Shown: piece after piece, positions 16,568 through 25,713 of the stretch
How the letters are laid out: the number at the start of each line of letters is the position of its first letter
Position numbering within the stretch: the first letter of the stretch is position 1
Source of the DNA: Nocardia abscessus NBRC 100374
Lineage (GTDB): Bacteria > Actinomycetota > Actinomycetes > Mycobacteriales > Mycobacteriaceae
DNA length: 64,000 bases
NCBI RefSeq assembly: GCF_000308455.1
Contig: NZ_BAFP01000139.1
Coordinates: 265,496 to 329,495 of the forward strand
Direction: 5' to 3'
Program-made: the position numbers and the translations under genes
The notes under the pieces: generated by a model
The model's database searches: none
Seen by the model: only the letters and a program-made list of their open reading frames with translations
What the model was told of the DNA's origin: nothing

Positions 16568-18073
16568 TCAGTAGCAGGTCAACGGCGTCAACGGGTCCGC
16601 GGCGCGCGGCGTGAGCGCCACATAGGCGGAGGCAATGGCCTTGACCGCCAGTCGCAATTCCGGTTCCCGATGGGTGAACGGCAGCCGCAGGAACCGTTCG
16701 AACGCGCCCTGCACACCGAATCGGGGCCCGGCCGCGAGCAATACACCGTGGTTGGGCGCCGTGGCGGCCAACGCCGTGGAGACCGAGGTCGGCAGCTGCG
16801 CCCACACCGACATGCCACCCGCGCCGACGGTGACGCGCCAGTCCGGCAGTTCCTCGGCGAGCGTGTCGAGCAGAGCGGCACGCTGCGAACGCAATTGGCC
16901 GCGCCTGCGGTCGAGAATGACGTCCGCGTGCTCGAGCAGGTGCACGGTGGCCAACTGGTCCATCACGGGGGTGCCGAGGTCGACCGTGGAGCGGATGCCG
17001 AGCAGCTTGGTGATCAGCGCCTGATTGGTCCGGATCCAGCCGACGCGCAGACCGCCCCAGAACGACTTCGAAGCCGAGCCGATGGTGACGATCTCGGCGC
17101 CCTTGGCGAAGGCCGCGACCGGCGGCGGTGCGATGTCCTCGCTCAGCCCGAGATCCGCCATGGACTCATCGATCACGACGGTCATCCTGGTATCTCTCGC
17201 GATCGCGGCCAGTTCGGCGCGGCCGTCCGCGTCGAGCAGCAGGCCGGTCGGGTTGTTGTAGTCCGGCACCAGATAGGCCAGGCTCGCCGCGGTCTGCCGG
17301 GCGGCGCTGCGGATGCCGTCGAGATCCCAGCCGCCCGCCGGGTCCTCCGGGCGCAGCGGCACCGGCACCGGCCGGGCGCCGACATCACGGATCGCCTCGA
17401 TGGCGTTCGGATAGGTCGGATGGTCGATGAGCACGCGGGCGGCGGGCGCCGTGAGCACGTTCAGCAACAGCCGCAGACCGTGCTGGGCGCCGAGGGTGAC
17501 CAGGATCTGGTCGGGCTCGGTCGGCAGGCCGCGCGCGGTATAGCGGCGGGCGATCGCCTCGCGTAGCGCGAGCACGCCGACCGGGTCCATGCCGTGGGTG
17601 CCGAGGTATGCCGGGATCCCCTCCAGAGCAGCCGAATACGCGTCCTGCATCTCCAGCGGGGCGGCCATGGCGGCATAGGTCATGTCGATGGTGGGCAGCT
17701 CGGGCGAGCCCATCATCGCGAGGATGCTCCTGGCCGGTTTGACGCCGTCGTGCTGCACGTCCCGGGGCAGGGCCACCGTGCTGCGCGATCCCTGACGGCT
17801 GATCAGGTAGCCGTGCTCCCGCAGCAGCGCGTAGGTGGAGGTGATGGTGGTGCGGCTGACCCCGAGGGTGGCGGCGAGATCGCGTTCGCTGGGCAACGCG
17901 ACACCCAGCGGCGCGCGACCGTCGTGGATCAGCAGCCGGATGCCTTCGGCGAGCGCCAGGTACGCCGGGCGGGCGGACCGCCGCCCGGCCGCGTCCGGCT
18001 CACCGTCGTCCGCGTGCCGCCAGCGGCCCAGATCGCGAGCCAGACTGCCCGCGCCGATCACTCTCGTCGCCAT
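16568..18073 (-). CDS. MocR-type GntR/aminotransferase transcriptional regulator
   Basis: A 501-residue two-domain regulator. The N-terminal GntR winged helix (about residues 35-105) contains LPSERDLAATLGVSRTTITS. The rest is a fold-type I aminotransferase-like domain with the PLP lysine in TIGSASKSFWGGLRVGW (about residue 335) and the YLVPDYNNPTG signature. MocR proteins use PLP or its amino-acid adducts as effector and often control divergent genes. Here the divergent neighbour is a small membrane protein gene 63 bp away. Proteins of this type often regulate membrane transporters; the target here is unproven. Confidence 0.9.
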   Translation of the reverse strand: MATRVIGAGSLARDLGRWRHADDGEPDAAGRRSARPAYLALAEGIRLLIHDGRAPLGVALPSERDLAATLGVSRTTITSTYALLREHGYLISRQGSRSTVALPRDVQHDGVKPARSILAMMGSPELPTIDMTYAAMAAPLEMQDAYSAALEGIPAYLGTHGMDPVGVLALREAIARRYTARGLPTEPDQILVTLGAQHGLRLLLNVLTAPAARVLIDHPTYPNAIEAIRDVGARPVPVPLRPEDPAGGWDLDGIRSAARQTAASLAYLVPDYNNPTGLLLDADGRAELAAIARDTRMTVVIDESMADLGLSEDIAPPPVAAFAKGAEIVTIGSASKSFWGGLRVGWIRTNQALITKLLGIRSTVDLGTPVMDQLATVHLLEHADVILDRRRGQLRSQRAALLDTLAEELPDWRVTVGAGGMSVWAQLPTSVSTALAATAPNHGVLLAAGPRFGVQGAFERFLRLPFTHREPELRLAVKAIASAYVALTPRAADPLTPLTCY

Positions 18074-18136
18074 GCGGTCCAGTATCGGCCGATTGGATAT
18101 TTCTTGGCAAGGCCAGTGGCGCGCACGCTGGCGGAT

Positions 18137-18550
18137 ATGACCGCCCTCGCCACACTGCTCCTGCTCGTCCTGTTCGGCTACCTGATCTATCGCTACGCAC
18201 CGAGCCGCGACGAACACGCGTTCCGTCTCGAACGCTTCCATCCGGGCACGCCGATGTCCGACCAAACCCTCTCCTACTACGACCACCAGCGGCGATACTC
18301 CGACCTCGCCGCGATCTACGGCCACAGCGACGCGCCGGACCCGGACTTACCCAGCGCGGAAAAGTCCACGGCGATCGCCCCTCGGCCGCAAGCATCCGTG
18401 CTCGGCCCGTCGTCACGGAAGGCCGCCCCGCCGGCACCAGGCCAGTGTGGCGGCAGCACGCGCCCCAGCACGTCCGCCCCGGTCGCCCGCCACGCCGAGC
18501 CCGCGGGCGTTCGACGTGCCGAAGGCACATCAAAGGCCAGTTCCGAATAA
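18137..18550 (+). CDS. small single-pass membrane protein, unknown
   Basis: A 137-residue predicted protein with an N-terminal transmembrane helix (MTALATLLLLVLFGYLIYRY), then a polar region with several tyrosines (SDQTLSYYDHQRRYSDLAAIYG) and a low-complexity C-terminal half. No family is recognised. It starts 63 bp from the divergent MocR gene and ends 49 bp before ogt on the same strand. The N-terminal 75 residues look like real coding sequence; the C-terminal part is less convincing. It could be a MocR target. Confidence 0.5.
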   Translation: MTALATLLLLVLFGYLIYRYAPSRDEHAFRLERFHPGTPMSDQTLSYYDHQRRYSDLAAIYGHSDAPDPDLPSAEKSTAIAPRPQASVLGPSSRKAAPPAPGQCGGSTRPSTSAPVARHAEPAGVRRAEGTSKASSE

Positions 18551-18599
18551 CTGGACTGCCCATTGCGAACTTGTCGGTCCGGCGGTGCAGACTTGGCAC

Positions 18600-19223
18600 A
18601 TGAGTGACGCCACTCGCCTCACCTCCGCGACCGATCGCCCCACCGAGGCCACCGGTTCCACCACGGAGCCCGTGGCCTCCGGCCGTGCCGCGGCGGCGCT
18701 GTTCGACACCGCGATCGGTTGCTGCGCCATCGCATGGAGCGGTGCGGGGGTGATCCGATTCCAACTCCCGGAGGCGGGCCCGGCGGCCACCCGCGCGCGC
18801 ATCACCCGCCCTCGCGCTGGGGAAGGAGTACCCGAGCAAACGCCCGTCGGTGCCATCGCCGAGGCCGTCGCGGGTATCCGCGCCCACCTCGCGGGCGAAC
18901 TCGACGATCTGCGCTGGATTCCCGTGGACACCAGCGGAATTCCGGAGTTCCACCGCGCCGTCTACACCGTCACCCGTGCGATCGATCCCGGCCACACCCT
19001 CAGCTACGGCCAGGTCGCCGACCGCGTCGGCGCACCGGGCGGAGCCCAGGCGGTCGGGCAGGCCTTGGGCCGCAATCCGATTCCGCTGATCATCCCCTGC
19101 CACCGCGTGCTCGCCGCCGACCACGCGCTACACGGCTTCTCCGCCCCCGGCGGAATCGATACGAAGCAACGCCTGCTGACCATCGAACGCACGCCAGGAT
19201 TCGGCGAGCCCACTTTGTTCTGA
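18600..19223 (+). CDS. ogt: methylated-DNA--[protein]-cysteine S-methyltransferase
   Basis: A 207-residue suicide repair protein that removes O6-methyl groups from guanine onto its own cysteine. The active site IPCHRVL is at about residue 165, preceded by the DNA-binding helix stretch TLSYGQVADRVGAPGGAQAVGQALGRNP. The N-terminal 90 residues form the usual RNase-H-like domain, but the first 30 residues are an unstructured Thr/Ala-rich extension. ATG 18600 gives the expected family span. The symbol ogt is by family, not by an identified orthologue. Confidence 0.9.
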   Translation: MSDATRLTSATDRPTEATGSTTEPVASGRAAAALFDTAIGCCAIAWSGAGVIRFQLPEAGPAATRARITRPRAGEGVPEQTPVGAIAEAVAGIRAHLAGELDDLRWIPVDTSGIPEFHRAVYTVTRAIDPGHTLSYGQVADRVGAPGGAQAVGQALGRNPIPLIIPCHRVLAADHALHGFSAPGGIDTKQRLLTIERTPGFGEPTLF

Positions 19224-19387
19224 GCGGCCGGGCACGCGGATCGTAGCGCGGTCGAGGTCCGATGCGCCTCACCGCGGCGTGCCACCCGGCGCGGTGATCA
19301 CCGAGTTCGACCCACATCGGAATATCGGTCTGCTCGCCCGGATGGCCGCAACCTTCCACACCGGCGTCGAGCAGCCCAGCGCACAGC

Positions 19388-19672
19388 TCAGTCGATCGGG
19401 TGTGCGCGGAAGAACTCGCAGGCGTCTCCGGTGATGTATCCGTCCGCGCAGCCGAAGTACGTCTGGATGCAGGCGTTGGTGGAGCAGCCGAGTTCGATCA
19501 GCTTCTGCCTGATCCGGGCGTTGCGCTCTTGAGGCGTCTCGGTTTTCGGCGCCACCGTCGCCGAGGGAAGCGCCGAACTGGTGACCGGTTGCGGCTGCCC
19601 GTCCGAGCATCCGGCGGCCAGGACCAGCCCGGCTGCCATCGCACTCACCACCGCGGTCGATCGCAGGGTCAT
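19388..19672 (-). CDS. small cysteine-rich lipoprotein
   Basis: A 94-residue precursor with a signal peptide ending in the lipobox LAAGC (Cys at about residue 22), so it should be lipid-anchored outside the membrane. The mature part has a Pro/Thr linker then a compact C-terminus with four cysteines (LGCSTNACIQTYFGCADG and GDACEFF), enough for two disulfides. Its ATG overlaps the stop of the upstream LuxR gene by 4 bp (ATGA), so translation is coupled to that regulator. The function is unknown. Confidence 0.75.
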   Translation of the reverse strand: MTLRSTAVVSAMAAGLVLAAGCSDGQPQPVTSSALPSATVAPKTETPQERNARIRQKLIELGCSTNACIQTYFGCADGYITGDACEFFRAHPID

Positions 19673-22275
19673 CCTCCGCTCCCGGTCTCGCCGCGCATCA
19701 GCGCTCCGAGGGACTCGCGATCGGTGACGTCCATTTTGATGCAGGCCCGATAGAGATGGCCCTCGACGGTGCGCACCGAAACGGTGAGCCGGTCGGCGAT
19801 CTGCCGGTTGGACAGGCCCGCGGCGACGAGGTTCGCGATCTCGCGTTCCCGGGCGGTCAAGGGCAAGGGCTGCGCGGCCTGCCGCAGCGCCGGAGTGCTC
19901 GCGCCGCCGCACGCGGCGGCGAGCCGGTTGGCCGCGGCGGCGGACTCCAGCAGCCTGCGCCGATCACCTGCTCGCTCATGTGCCGAGGCGGCCTGCGCCG
20001 CGGCGTCGGCGGCCGACAGCAACACGCCGATGCGCTCGAATTCGGCGGCGGCCGCGTCGAGCCCCGGTCCGTCATGAGCGGCCAGCGCCACCGCGTGCCG
20101 CGCTTGCACCTGGACCAACCGCCCGTCCACCCGAGTGGCCAGCTCGGCGAGGCGTCCGGACACGGAATGGTCGCCGAAACGGGCCGCGGTGTGCAGCGCC
20201 AAAGCCTCGATCGCGTGCTGATGCGAACGCGCTGCCGCGTCGGCCGCGTTGACCGCGATCCGGATGGCCGGGGTCACGGTTCCCTCGGCGGCGGCCAGCC
20301 AGGCGCGGGCGACTTCCAGCTGCGGCTCGTACACAGCGCTGTGCCTACCACCCCGCGCGGTGGCGTGCGCGATCGACTCGGCGGCCTCGCCGGGGCGACC
20401 GAGCGCCGAATACGCTTCCGCCAGGCGAATCCTCGCCGGGAACATCCACGCCGCGGCGCCCTCCGCGGCAAGTGCGGCCAGCGCCTGTTCCAGATTCTCG
20501 ATGGCGTCCAGGAACCGGCCCTGCGCCGCGTCGACGGTGCCCTGCAAGATCTTCGACATGCCCCAGGCCAGATATTGGCCCGGCGAGGAGTAGCCGACGA
20601 AGGCCCCCGCACGGCGTCGTGCGGCCTCCAGATCGCCGGTGAAGGTCAGCGCGAGCACCTCGGCGTGCGTGGACATGAAGCGGTTGAGCCCGTCGATGTG
20701 CTCCTCCACCTCGTGCCCACGGGCCGCGTACTGCCTGGCCGCCTCACCCTTGCCCGTCAGCGCCAGCGCCAGCCCGCCGCCGAACGCCGCCCACCACACC
20801 GCCCACGGCGGGGCGCCATCGGCGGACATCACCGTTTCCGCCTCGGCGATCGCGTCGTCGACGCGGTTCTCGTTCACCAGACTCGCGGAGGCCAGACCGG
20901 TGAAGATGGCCGCGATCTTCGGATGCCGCACCTTTGCGCGCACCAACTTCAGCACCTCGTCGGCACGGTCGGCATCGCCCATGGCCCACAGCAGATTCGC
21001 CACCCGGGTACTGCCCCAGCGCGCCAGCTGCACCTCGTCGAGCTCGTCGGGGTCGAAGCTGGCCAGGGTGCGCTCGGCCTCGATCCGGTGCCCTTGCCAG
21101 AGCAGGGCACGCGCCAGCAGGTCGGCGGATTCCACACCGCCACGCCGCTCCACCGCAGCCCGCGCGAAGCGCTCGCCCAGTGGCAGGTTCGCCAATCCGA
21201 TCGCGTCGGCAGCGGCCGCCTCGAACAATTCCAGATCCGCGGATTTGTCGCTGTCCAGGGCCAATTCGGCCAGCCGGATACGGTCGGCGGCGGAATTGAT
21301 CCGGCGTTCCTTCAACGACGAATACAGCCTGCCGCGCAGCCGCCGCGCCGAGGCGATACCGAGTCGGCGCCGGATCACCTCACCGAACAGCGGGTGGTTG
21401 TAGCGCACGATCAGTTCGCGCGAATTCTGCACGACGCGGATCACGCCGCGCGTTTCCGCGGCCTCGACCGCGTCCTCGCCCGCCAATTCGGCGAGGACGT
21501 CGAGATCGATCGGTTCACAGAAGGTCAGCAGTTCCAGCACCCGCAGCACCGGCTCCGGCAGCTGCTCGACCCGGTCTTCCAGCAGCGCGGCCAGCTCCGA
21601 GGTCACCGCGGCTCGACCGCGCAGCTGCCATACCCCGTTGACCTGACGCAGCGTGCCCGCCTCCAGCGCTCCCTCGACCAAATGCCTCAGGAACAACGCG
21701 TTTCCGGCGGAGGACTCCCACATCAGATTGGCGGTGAACCCCTCGAGCTGCCCGCCGAGCATCGACTCCACCAGCTCCACGCTCTGGCGCTGGGTGAACG
21801 GGCGCAGGTCGATGCGCGTCAAATGGCCGTCTTTCCACAGTGACGTGACGGCGTCCGGCACCGGGACTCCACTGCGGACGGTCACCACGATGTGCGCGGC
21901 CTTGTCGATCGCCAGCTGTAGCAACAGCGTGGCGGAGAGCTGATCGAGCAGATGGGCGTCGTCCACGCCGATCACCGTGTCCCCGTCGGCGAGCAACGCC
22001 TCCCGCGCCGCCGACATGAACGTGACCGGATCGTGTGCCGTATAGACGCCGACCATGTGCGCGAACACCCCCAGCGGGATACTGCGCGCCGACTCGGTGC
22101 CCGCGACCCAGCGCACGTTGCCGCCGATCGCGGAGGTGGCATGCCTGGCCAGGGTGGTTTTGCCCACCCCGGCATCGCCGGTCAGCACCACACCGACGTG
22201 CTCCGGACCGGTCAGTGCCGCGCGGATCGCCTCGAATTCGCTCTCGCGCTCGATCATCGGCCAGTTCCGAGCCAT
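19669..22275 (-). CDS. LuxR family ATP-dependent (LAL) transcriptional regulator
   Basis: An 868-residue large regulator. The N-terminal AAA/STAND domain has Walker A TGDAGVGKTTLARH (about residues 32-46) and Walker B VIGVDDAHLL (about 100). The middle is built of TPR-like Ala/Leu-rich helical repeats (about 330-770). The C-terminal LuxR helix-turn-helix is LTAREREIANLVAAGLSNRQ followed by SVRTVEGHLYRACIKM (about 797-850). Such proteins bind a ligand or partner, then ATP, and activate transcription. It overlaps a small lipoprotein gene downstream by 4 bp, which suggests a sensor-effector relationship with the cell surface. Confidence 0.9.
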   Translation of the reverse strand: MARNWPMIERESEFEAIRAALTGPEHVGVVLTGDAGVGKTTLARHATSAIGGNVRWVAGTESARSIPLGVFAHMVGVYTAHDPVTFMSAAREALLADGDTVIGVDDAHLLDQLSATLLLQLAIDKAAHIVVTVRSGVPVPDAVTSLWKDGHLTRIDLRPFTQRQSVELVESMLGGQLEGFTANLMWESSAGNALFLRHLVEGALEAGTLRQVNGVWQLRGRAAVTSELAALLEDRVEQLPEPVLRVLELLTFCEPIDLDVLAELAGEDAVEAAETRGVIRVVQNSRELIVRYNHPLFGEVIRRRLGIASARRLRGRLYSSLKERRINSAADRIRLAELALDSDKSADLELFEAAAADAIGLANLPLGERFARAAVERRGGVESADLLARALLWQGHRIEAERTLASFDPDELDEVQLARWGSTRVANLLWAMGDADRADEVLKLVRAKVRHPKIAAIFTGLASASLVNENRVDDAIAEAETVMSADGAPPWAVWWAAFGGGLALALTGKGEAARQYAARGHEVEEHIDGLNRFMSTHAEVLALTFTGDLEAARRRAGAFVGYSSPGQYLAWGMSKILQGTVDAAQGRFLDAIENLEQALAALAAEGAAAWMFPARIRLAEAYSALGRPGEAAESIAHATARGGRHSAVYEPQLEVARAWLAAAEGTVTPAIRIAVNAADAAARSHQHAIEALALHTAARFGDHSVSGRLAELATRVDGRLVQVQARHAVALAAHDGPGLDAAAAEFERIGVLLSAADAAAQAASAHERAGDRRRLLESAAAANRLAAACGGASTPALRQAAQPLPLTAREREIANLVAAGLSNRQIADRLTVSVRTVEGHLYRACIKMDVTDRESLGALMRGETGSGG

Positions 22276-22391
22276 GCTCTAACTGTAGTTCTTCACCGAT
22301 CATGATCGAAGCCGAGCGAGCACGATCGATGGGGCTAATTTGTGGTGATCGTGCCGAATTTCCGCTGGACCGCGCGGAATTCGAACAGGTT

Positions 22392-23681
22392 CTAGCCGAG
22401 TACGTCGTGCCGGACGATGGTCTGATCCCGGCCGGGACCCACGCCGATGCACGAAATACGGGCGCCGGAGAGCTCCTCCAAACGCAACACGTACGCCTGG
22501 GCGTTGGCGGGCAGCTCCTCGAAGGTGCGCGCGCCGGAAATGTCCTCCCACCAACCGGGCATCTGCTCGAAAATCGGCTTCGCGTGATGGAATTCGGTCT
22601 GCGTGGTCGGCATCTGCTCCACCCGCTCGCCATCGACCTCGTAGGCGACGCAGATCGGCACCGTGTCCAGACTGGATAGAACGTCCAGTTTGGTGAGGAA
22701 GTAGTCGGTGATGCCGTTGACCCGGGTGGCGTAGCGCGCGATCACCGCGTCGAACCAGCCGCAGCGGCGGGCGCGGCCGGTGGTGACGCCGACCTCGCCG
22801 CCGGTCTTGGCCAGATAGGCGCCGAACTCGTCGAACAACTCGGTCGGGAACGGGCCGGAACCGACCCGGGTGGTGTAGCACTTCAGGATGCCGAGCACCG
22901 TGTTGATCCGGTTCGGCCCGATGCCCGCGCCGACCGCCGCGCCGCCCGATGTCGGGTTCGACGAGGTGACGTACGGATAGGTGCCGTGGTCGACGTCCAG
23001 CAGCGTGCCCTGCGAGCCCTCCAGCAGTACCGTCTCGCCGCGCTCCAGCGCCAGATTCAGCTTCAGCCGGGTGTCGGCGATCCGGTGTTTGAAGCTGTCG
23101 GCTTGGGTGAGCACCTCGTCGACCACCTGCTGGGGATCCAGCGCTCGGCGGTTGTAGATCTTGACCAGCACCTGGTTCTTGAACTCCAGCGCCGCCTCGA
23201 CCTTCTGGGTGAGGATCTTCTCGTCCAGGACGTCCGCCACGCGCACGCCGACGCGGGCGACCTTGTCCTGGTAGCACGGCCCGATACCGCGGCCGGTGGT
23301 GCCGATCTTCTTGTTACCGAGGAAGCGTTCGGTGACCTTATCGATGGCCACGTGGTACGGCATGATCAAGTGCGCGTCGGCCGAGAGCAGCAGACCGGAG
23401 GTGTCGACACCGCGCTCTTCCAGACCCGCGAGCTCGTCGAGCAGCACGCCGGGATCCACGACGACGCCGTTGCCGATGACATTCGTCACGCCCGGGGTGA
23501 GGATGCCGGAGGGAATCAGGTGCAACGCGAAGTTGTCACCGTTCGGCAACACCACGGTGTGACCGGCGTTGTTGCCGCCTTGGTAACGGACCACCCACTG
23601 CACCCGGCCGCCGAGCAGGTCGGTTGCTTTGCCCTTTCCCTCGTCACCCCACTGGGCGCCGATGAGGACGATTGCCGGCAT
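22392..23681 (-). CDS. purA: adenylosuccinate synthetase
   Basis: A 429-residue cytoplasmic enzyme joining IMP and aspartate with GTP hydrolysis, the first committed step to AMP. The GTP loop IGAQWGDEGKGKATDLL opens the protein. The signature GTTGRGIGPCYQDKVAR (about residues 128-144) and the C-terminal PCVYEMPGW-type region (FEQMPGWWEDISGAR) are all intact and length is normal. It is divergent from the Rv0358-like gene, as in M. tuberculosis. A perfect 7-bp palindrome lies 26-43 nt upstream of the ATG. Confidence 0.97.
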   Translation of the reverse strand: MPAIVLIGAQWGDEGKGKATDLLGGRVQWVVRYQGGNNAGHTVVLPNGDNFALHLIPSGILTPGVTNVIGNGVVVDPGVLLDELAGLEERGVDTSGLLLSADAHLIMPYHVAIDKVTERFLGNKKIGTTGRGIGPCYQDKVARVGVRVADVLDEKILTQKVEAALEFKNQVLVKIYNRRALDPQQVVDEVLTQADSFKHRIADTRLKLNLALERGETVLLEGSQGTLLDVDHGTYPYVTSSNPTSGGAAVGAGIGPNRINTVLGILKCYTTRVGSGPFPTELFDEFGAYLAKTGGEVGVTTGRARRCGWFDAVIARYATRVNGITDYFLTKLDVLSSLDTVPICVAYEVDGERVEQMPTTQTEFHHAKPIFEQMPGWWEDISGARTFEELPANAQAYVLRLEELSGARISCIGVGPGRDQTIVRHDVLG

Positions 23682-23706
23682 GGTCGTGTCTCCTACGGTT
23701 CGACAG

Positions 23707-23724
23707 GCAACACTGATGTGTTGC
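23707..23724 (-). promoter_or_regulatory. palindrome upstream of purA
   Basis: GCAACAC-TGAT-GTGTTGC is a perfect 7-bp inverted repeat with a 4-nt centre, 26 nt from the purA start codon. It could be an operator or a small leader hairpin. The regulator is not identifiable from sequence. Confidence 0.45.
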
Positions 23725-23961
23725 AGCTACCTGCCGTACTGAGGCGGTGGCCGGAAGGACAGTCTAGCCGACCTGTCCGCGGCGGCATCGCAGCGGATCT
23801 CGTCGTAGGCTCGACAACCGTGTGGTCGCGGCCGGGCAGGGCTATGGTTGCACGGCACGCCGAGCGGCAGCGCGGTGTGGACGGGAGAGCCGCAGTGGGT
23901 TCGCCCGCGATCGCGAGGGGCCCGACGGTGTCGGCTCGAACCGAGGAGGGTGTACGGCAGC

Positions 23962-24621
23962 TTGAGTACCCATGTTCTCCGCTGCGACGGCGCCCCCGTA
24001 CCCATCGCGCTCGCGGCACTGCCGACCACCCAGACGGCCGCCGTCCCCGACACCACCGTGATCGACGAACTGCTTCCCGTACTGGCCGCCGACAGCCTGC
24101 CGCGGCTGATCGTGCTGGGCGAGGACGCCGCGCTGGCCGCGGTGCTCACCCACCTGATGCGCACCGAGCGCCTGCACGTGGAGATCGGCTACGTGCCGGT
24201 CGAGAAGACCTACGGTTCGCGTGCGTACCAGACCGGTACCGGCAACGCCGCCGCCAAGCGCGCCATCGAAGGCCGCGCCGTCGAGACGCCACTGGTTCGC
24301 GACGACACCGGGAAGGTACTCGCGGGCCGAGCGGTGATCACCGGCGTCGGCGGCGAGAAGCTGGAGGGTGAAGCGTACGTCGACGAGACGCTGCTGTTCT
24401 CCGGAAAGGTGACGGCCATGCTCGTCTCGCCGTCCCTCGAACCGCCCGGCGTGCGGGCCACCATACGCAAAGGCTTCCGCAAACGGCGCTGGGTGGAAGG
24501 GCGAGCGGCGCAACTCGGTACGCCCGGCGCGATCGTGACCAGGGACGGCGTCCGCGCCGATCGCCCGGTGCCGCGCTCGAGCTTCTACCGCCACCACGAA
24601 CCATGGCTGCTGGTGCGATGA
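23962..24621 (+). CDS. conserved hypothetical protein (Rv0358-like position)
   Basis: A 219-residue protein with no domain that I recognise. It starts STHVLRCDGAPVPIALAAL and contains LPRLIVLGEDAALAAVLTHLMRTERLHVEIGYVP, which looks like a Rossmann-type alpha/beta core, and a basic C-terminus (IRKGFRKRRWVEGRAAQL). It sits between purA and an M50 protease exactly where Rv0358 lies in M. tuberculosis. TTG 23962 is chosen since GGAGG lies 12 nt upstream, while the GTG at 23950 overlaps that ribosome-binding site; the start is uncertain. It overlaps the protease gene by 4 bp, so they are coupled. Confidence 0.78.
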   Translation: MSTHVLRCDGAPVPIALAALPTTQTAAVPDTTVIDELLPVLAADSLPRLIVLGEDAALAAVLTHLMRTERLHVEIGYVPVEKTYGSRAYQTGTGNAAAKRAIEGRAVETPLVRDDTGKVLAGRAVITGVGGEKLEGEAYVDETLLFSGKVTAMLVSPSLEPPGVRATIRKGFRKRRWVEGRAAQLGTPGAIVTRDGVRADRPVPRSSFYRHHEPWLLVR

Positions 24622-25400
24622 ACTCTCCGTTCCCGATCGACCGCAGATCACGCGCGGTCCGGCCGAGCCCGGTGTTCCTGCTCGTGATCGCCGTGACCGC
24701 CGTCGGCGGCGCGCTGGCCTGGGACGCCCCGCTGGACTCGACCAGAGCCAAGGCCGGGGTGTTCGTCTTCGTGGTGGCCGGGTGGGTGGTGACGCTGTGC
24801 CTGCACGAGTTCGCGCACGCGTACACGGCCTGGCGCGCGGGCGATCGCGAGGTCGAGTTGCGCGGCTATCTGACGCTCAACCCGTTGAAGTACAGCCATC
24901 CCCTGCTGTCGATCGTGTTGCCGATGGTGTTCATCGCGCTCGGCGGCATCGGCTTGCCGGGCGGCGCGGTCTACGTGCACACGCACAATGTCGCGCCGCG
25001 CACGCAGCGGATCATCAGCGGCGCCGGTCCCGCGGTGAACGCGCTGTGCGCGGTGCTGCTGTTGGTGGTCGTCCGGATCTGGGGCGGTACCGACCATCAC
25101 CCCGCGTTCTGGTTCGGCGTCAGTTTCCTTGCGTTCCTGCAGATCACGGCGACGCTGCTGAACCTGATCCCACTGCCGGGACTGGACGGTTACGGCATCG
25201 TCGAGCCCTCGCTGAGCTACCAGACCAGACGCTCACTCGACCAGTTCAAACCGTTCGGCATGCTGATCCTGTTCGCGTTGCTGTTCACTCCCGCCATCAA
25301 CGAGGTGTTCTTCGACGCGGTGTACGCGCTGTTCGAACTGTCCGGCGTTCCGTCGAATTGGTCGCGCTACGGCGGCTATCTGACGCGATTCTGGACCTGA
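24618..25400 (+). CDS. site-2 protease family (M50) membrane metalloprotease
   Basis: A 260-residue polytopic membrane protein. The zinc motif HEFAH lies in the second hydrophobic stretch (TLCLHEFAHAYTAWRAG, about residue 60). The third zinc ligand is in the NLIPLPGLDGYGIVEP segment (about 185). About six hydrophobic segments are visible. Site-2 proteases cut substrates inside the membrane, often anti-sigma factors; the substrate here is unknown. It is the Rv0359-type gene, coupled by ATGA to the upstream hypothetical gene. A terminator follows 90 nt later. Confidence 0.9.
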   Translation: MNSPFPIDRRSRAVRPSPVFLLVIAVTAVGGALAWDAPLDSTRAKAGVFVFVVAGWVVTLCLHEFAHAYTAWRAGDREVELRGYLTLNPLKYSHPLLSIVLPMVFIALGGIGLPGGAVYVHTHNVAPRTQRIISGAGPAVNALCAVLLLVVVRIWGGTDHHPAFWFGVSFLAFLQITATLLNLIPLPGLDGYGIVEPSLSYQTRRSLDQFKPFGMLILFALLFTPAINEVFFDAVYALFELSGVPSNWSRYGGYLTRFWT

Positions 25401-25713
25401 TCGCCGGGATCGGTTCCCGGCGAGGCGCGAAGCCGCCCGGTCAGGTCGGCCGGACGGCCCCGCTTCTTCGCCCGCTTTCGATCCGCCCCACCCTCCGGCC
25501 ACCACACCCCTAGGCCGGAGGGCCCTTTCGTCCACGTGCGAAGCGATCGACCGCGATACCCCTCGAACTCGCGGTCACATCGCAAAACTACGGCGGGAAC
25601 AGGCGCGCGACACGAGTAGCGCACTACTTGAAGATCAACTTTTCGGCGTGCCGCGCCCGGCGCGGACCACGGTGCCCGGCGCGAATGTCCGAATACCGCT
25701 GAGTAGTCCGGCT
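25401..25713. other. convergent intergenic region
   Basis: 313 nt between the protease gene and the FUSC-type gene. It holds the terminator at 25491-25522; the right half (25545-25690) shows no gene. Confidence 0.5.
25491..25522 (+). terminator. terminator hairpin downstream of the M50 protease gene
   Basis: Perfect 10-bp inverted repeat CCCTCCGGCC (25491-25500) and GGCCGGAGGG (25513-25522) with a 12-nt loop, followed by CCCTTTC. Confidence 0.7.
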
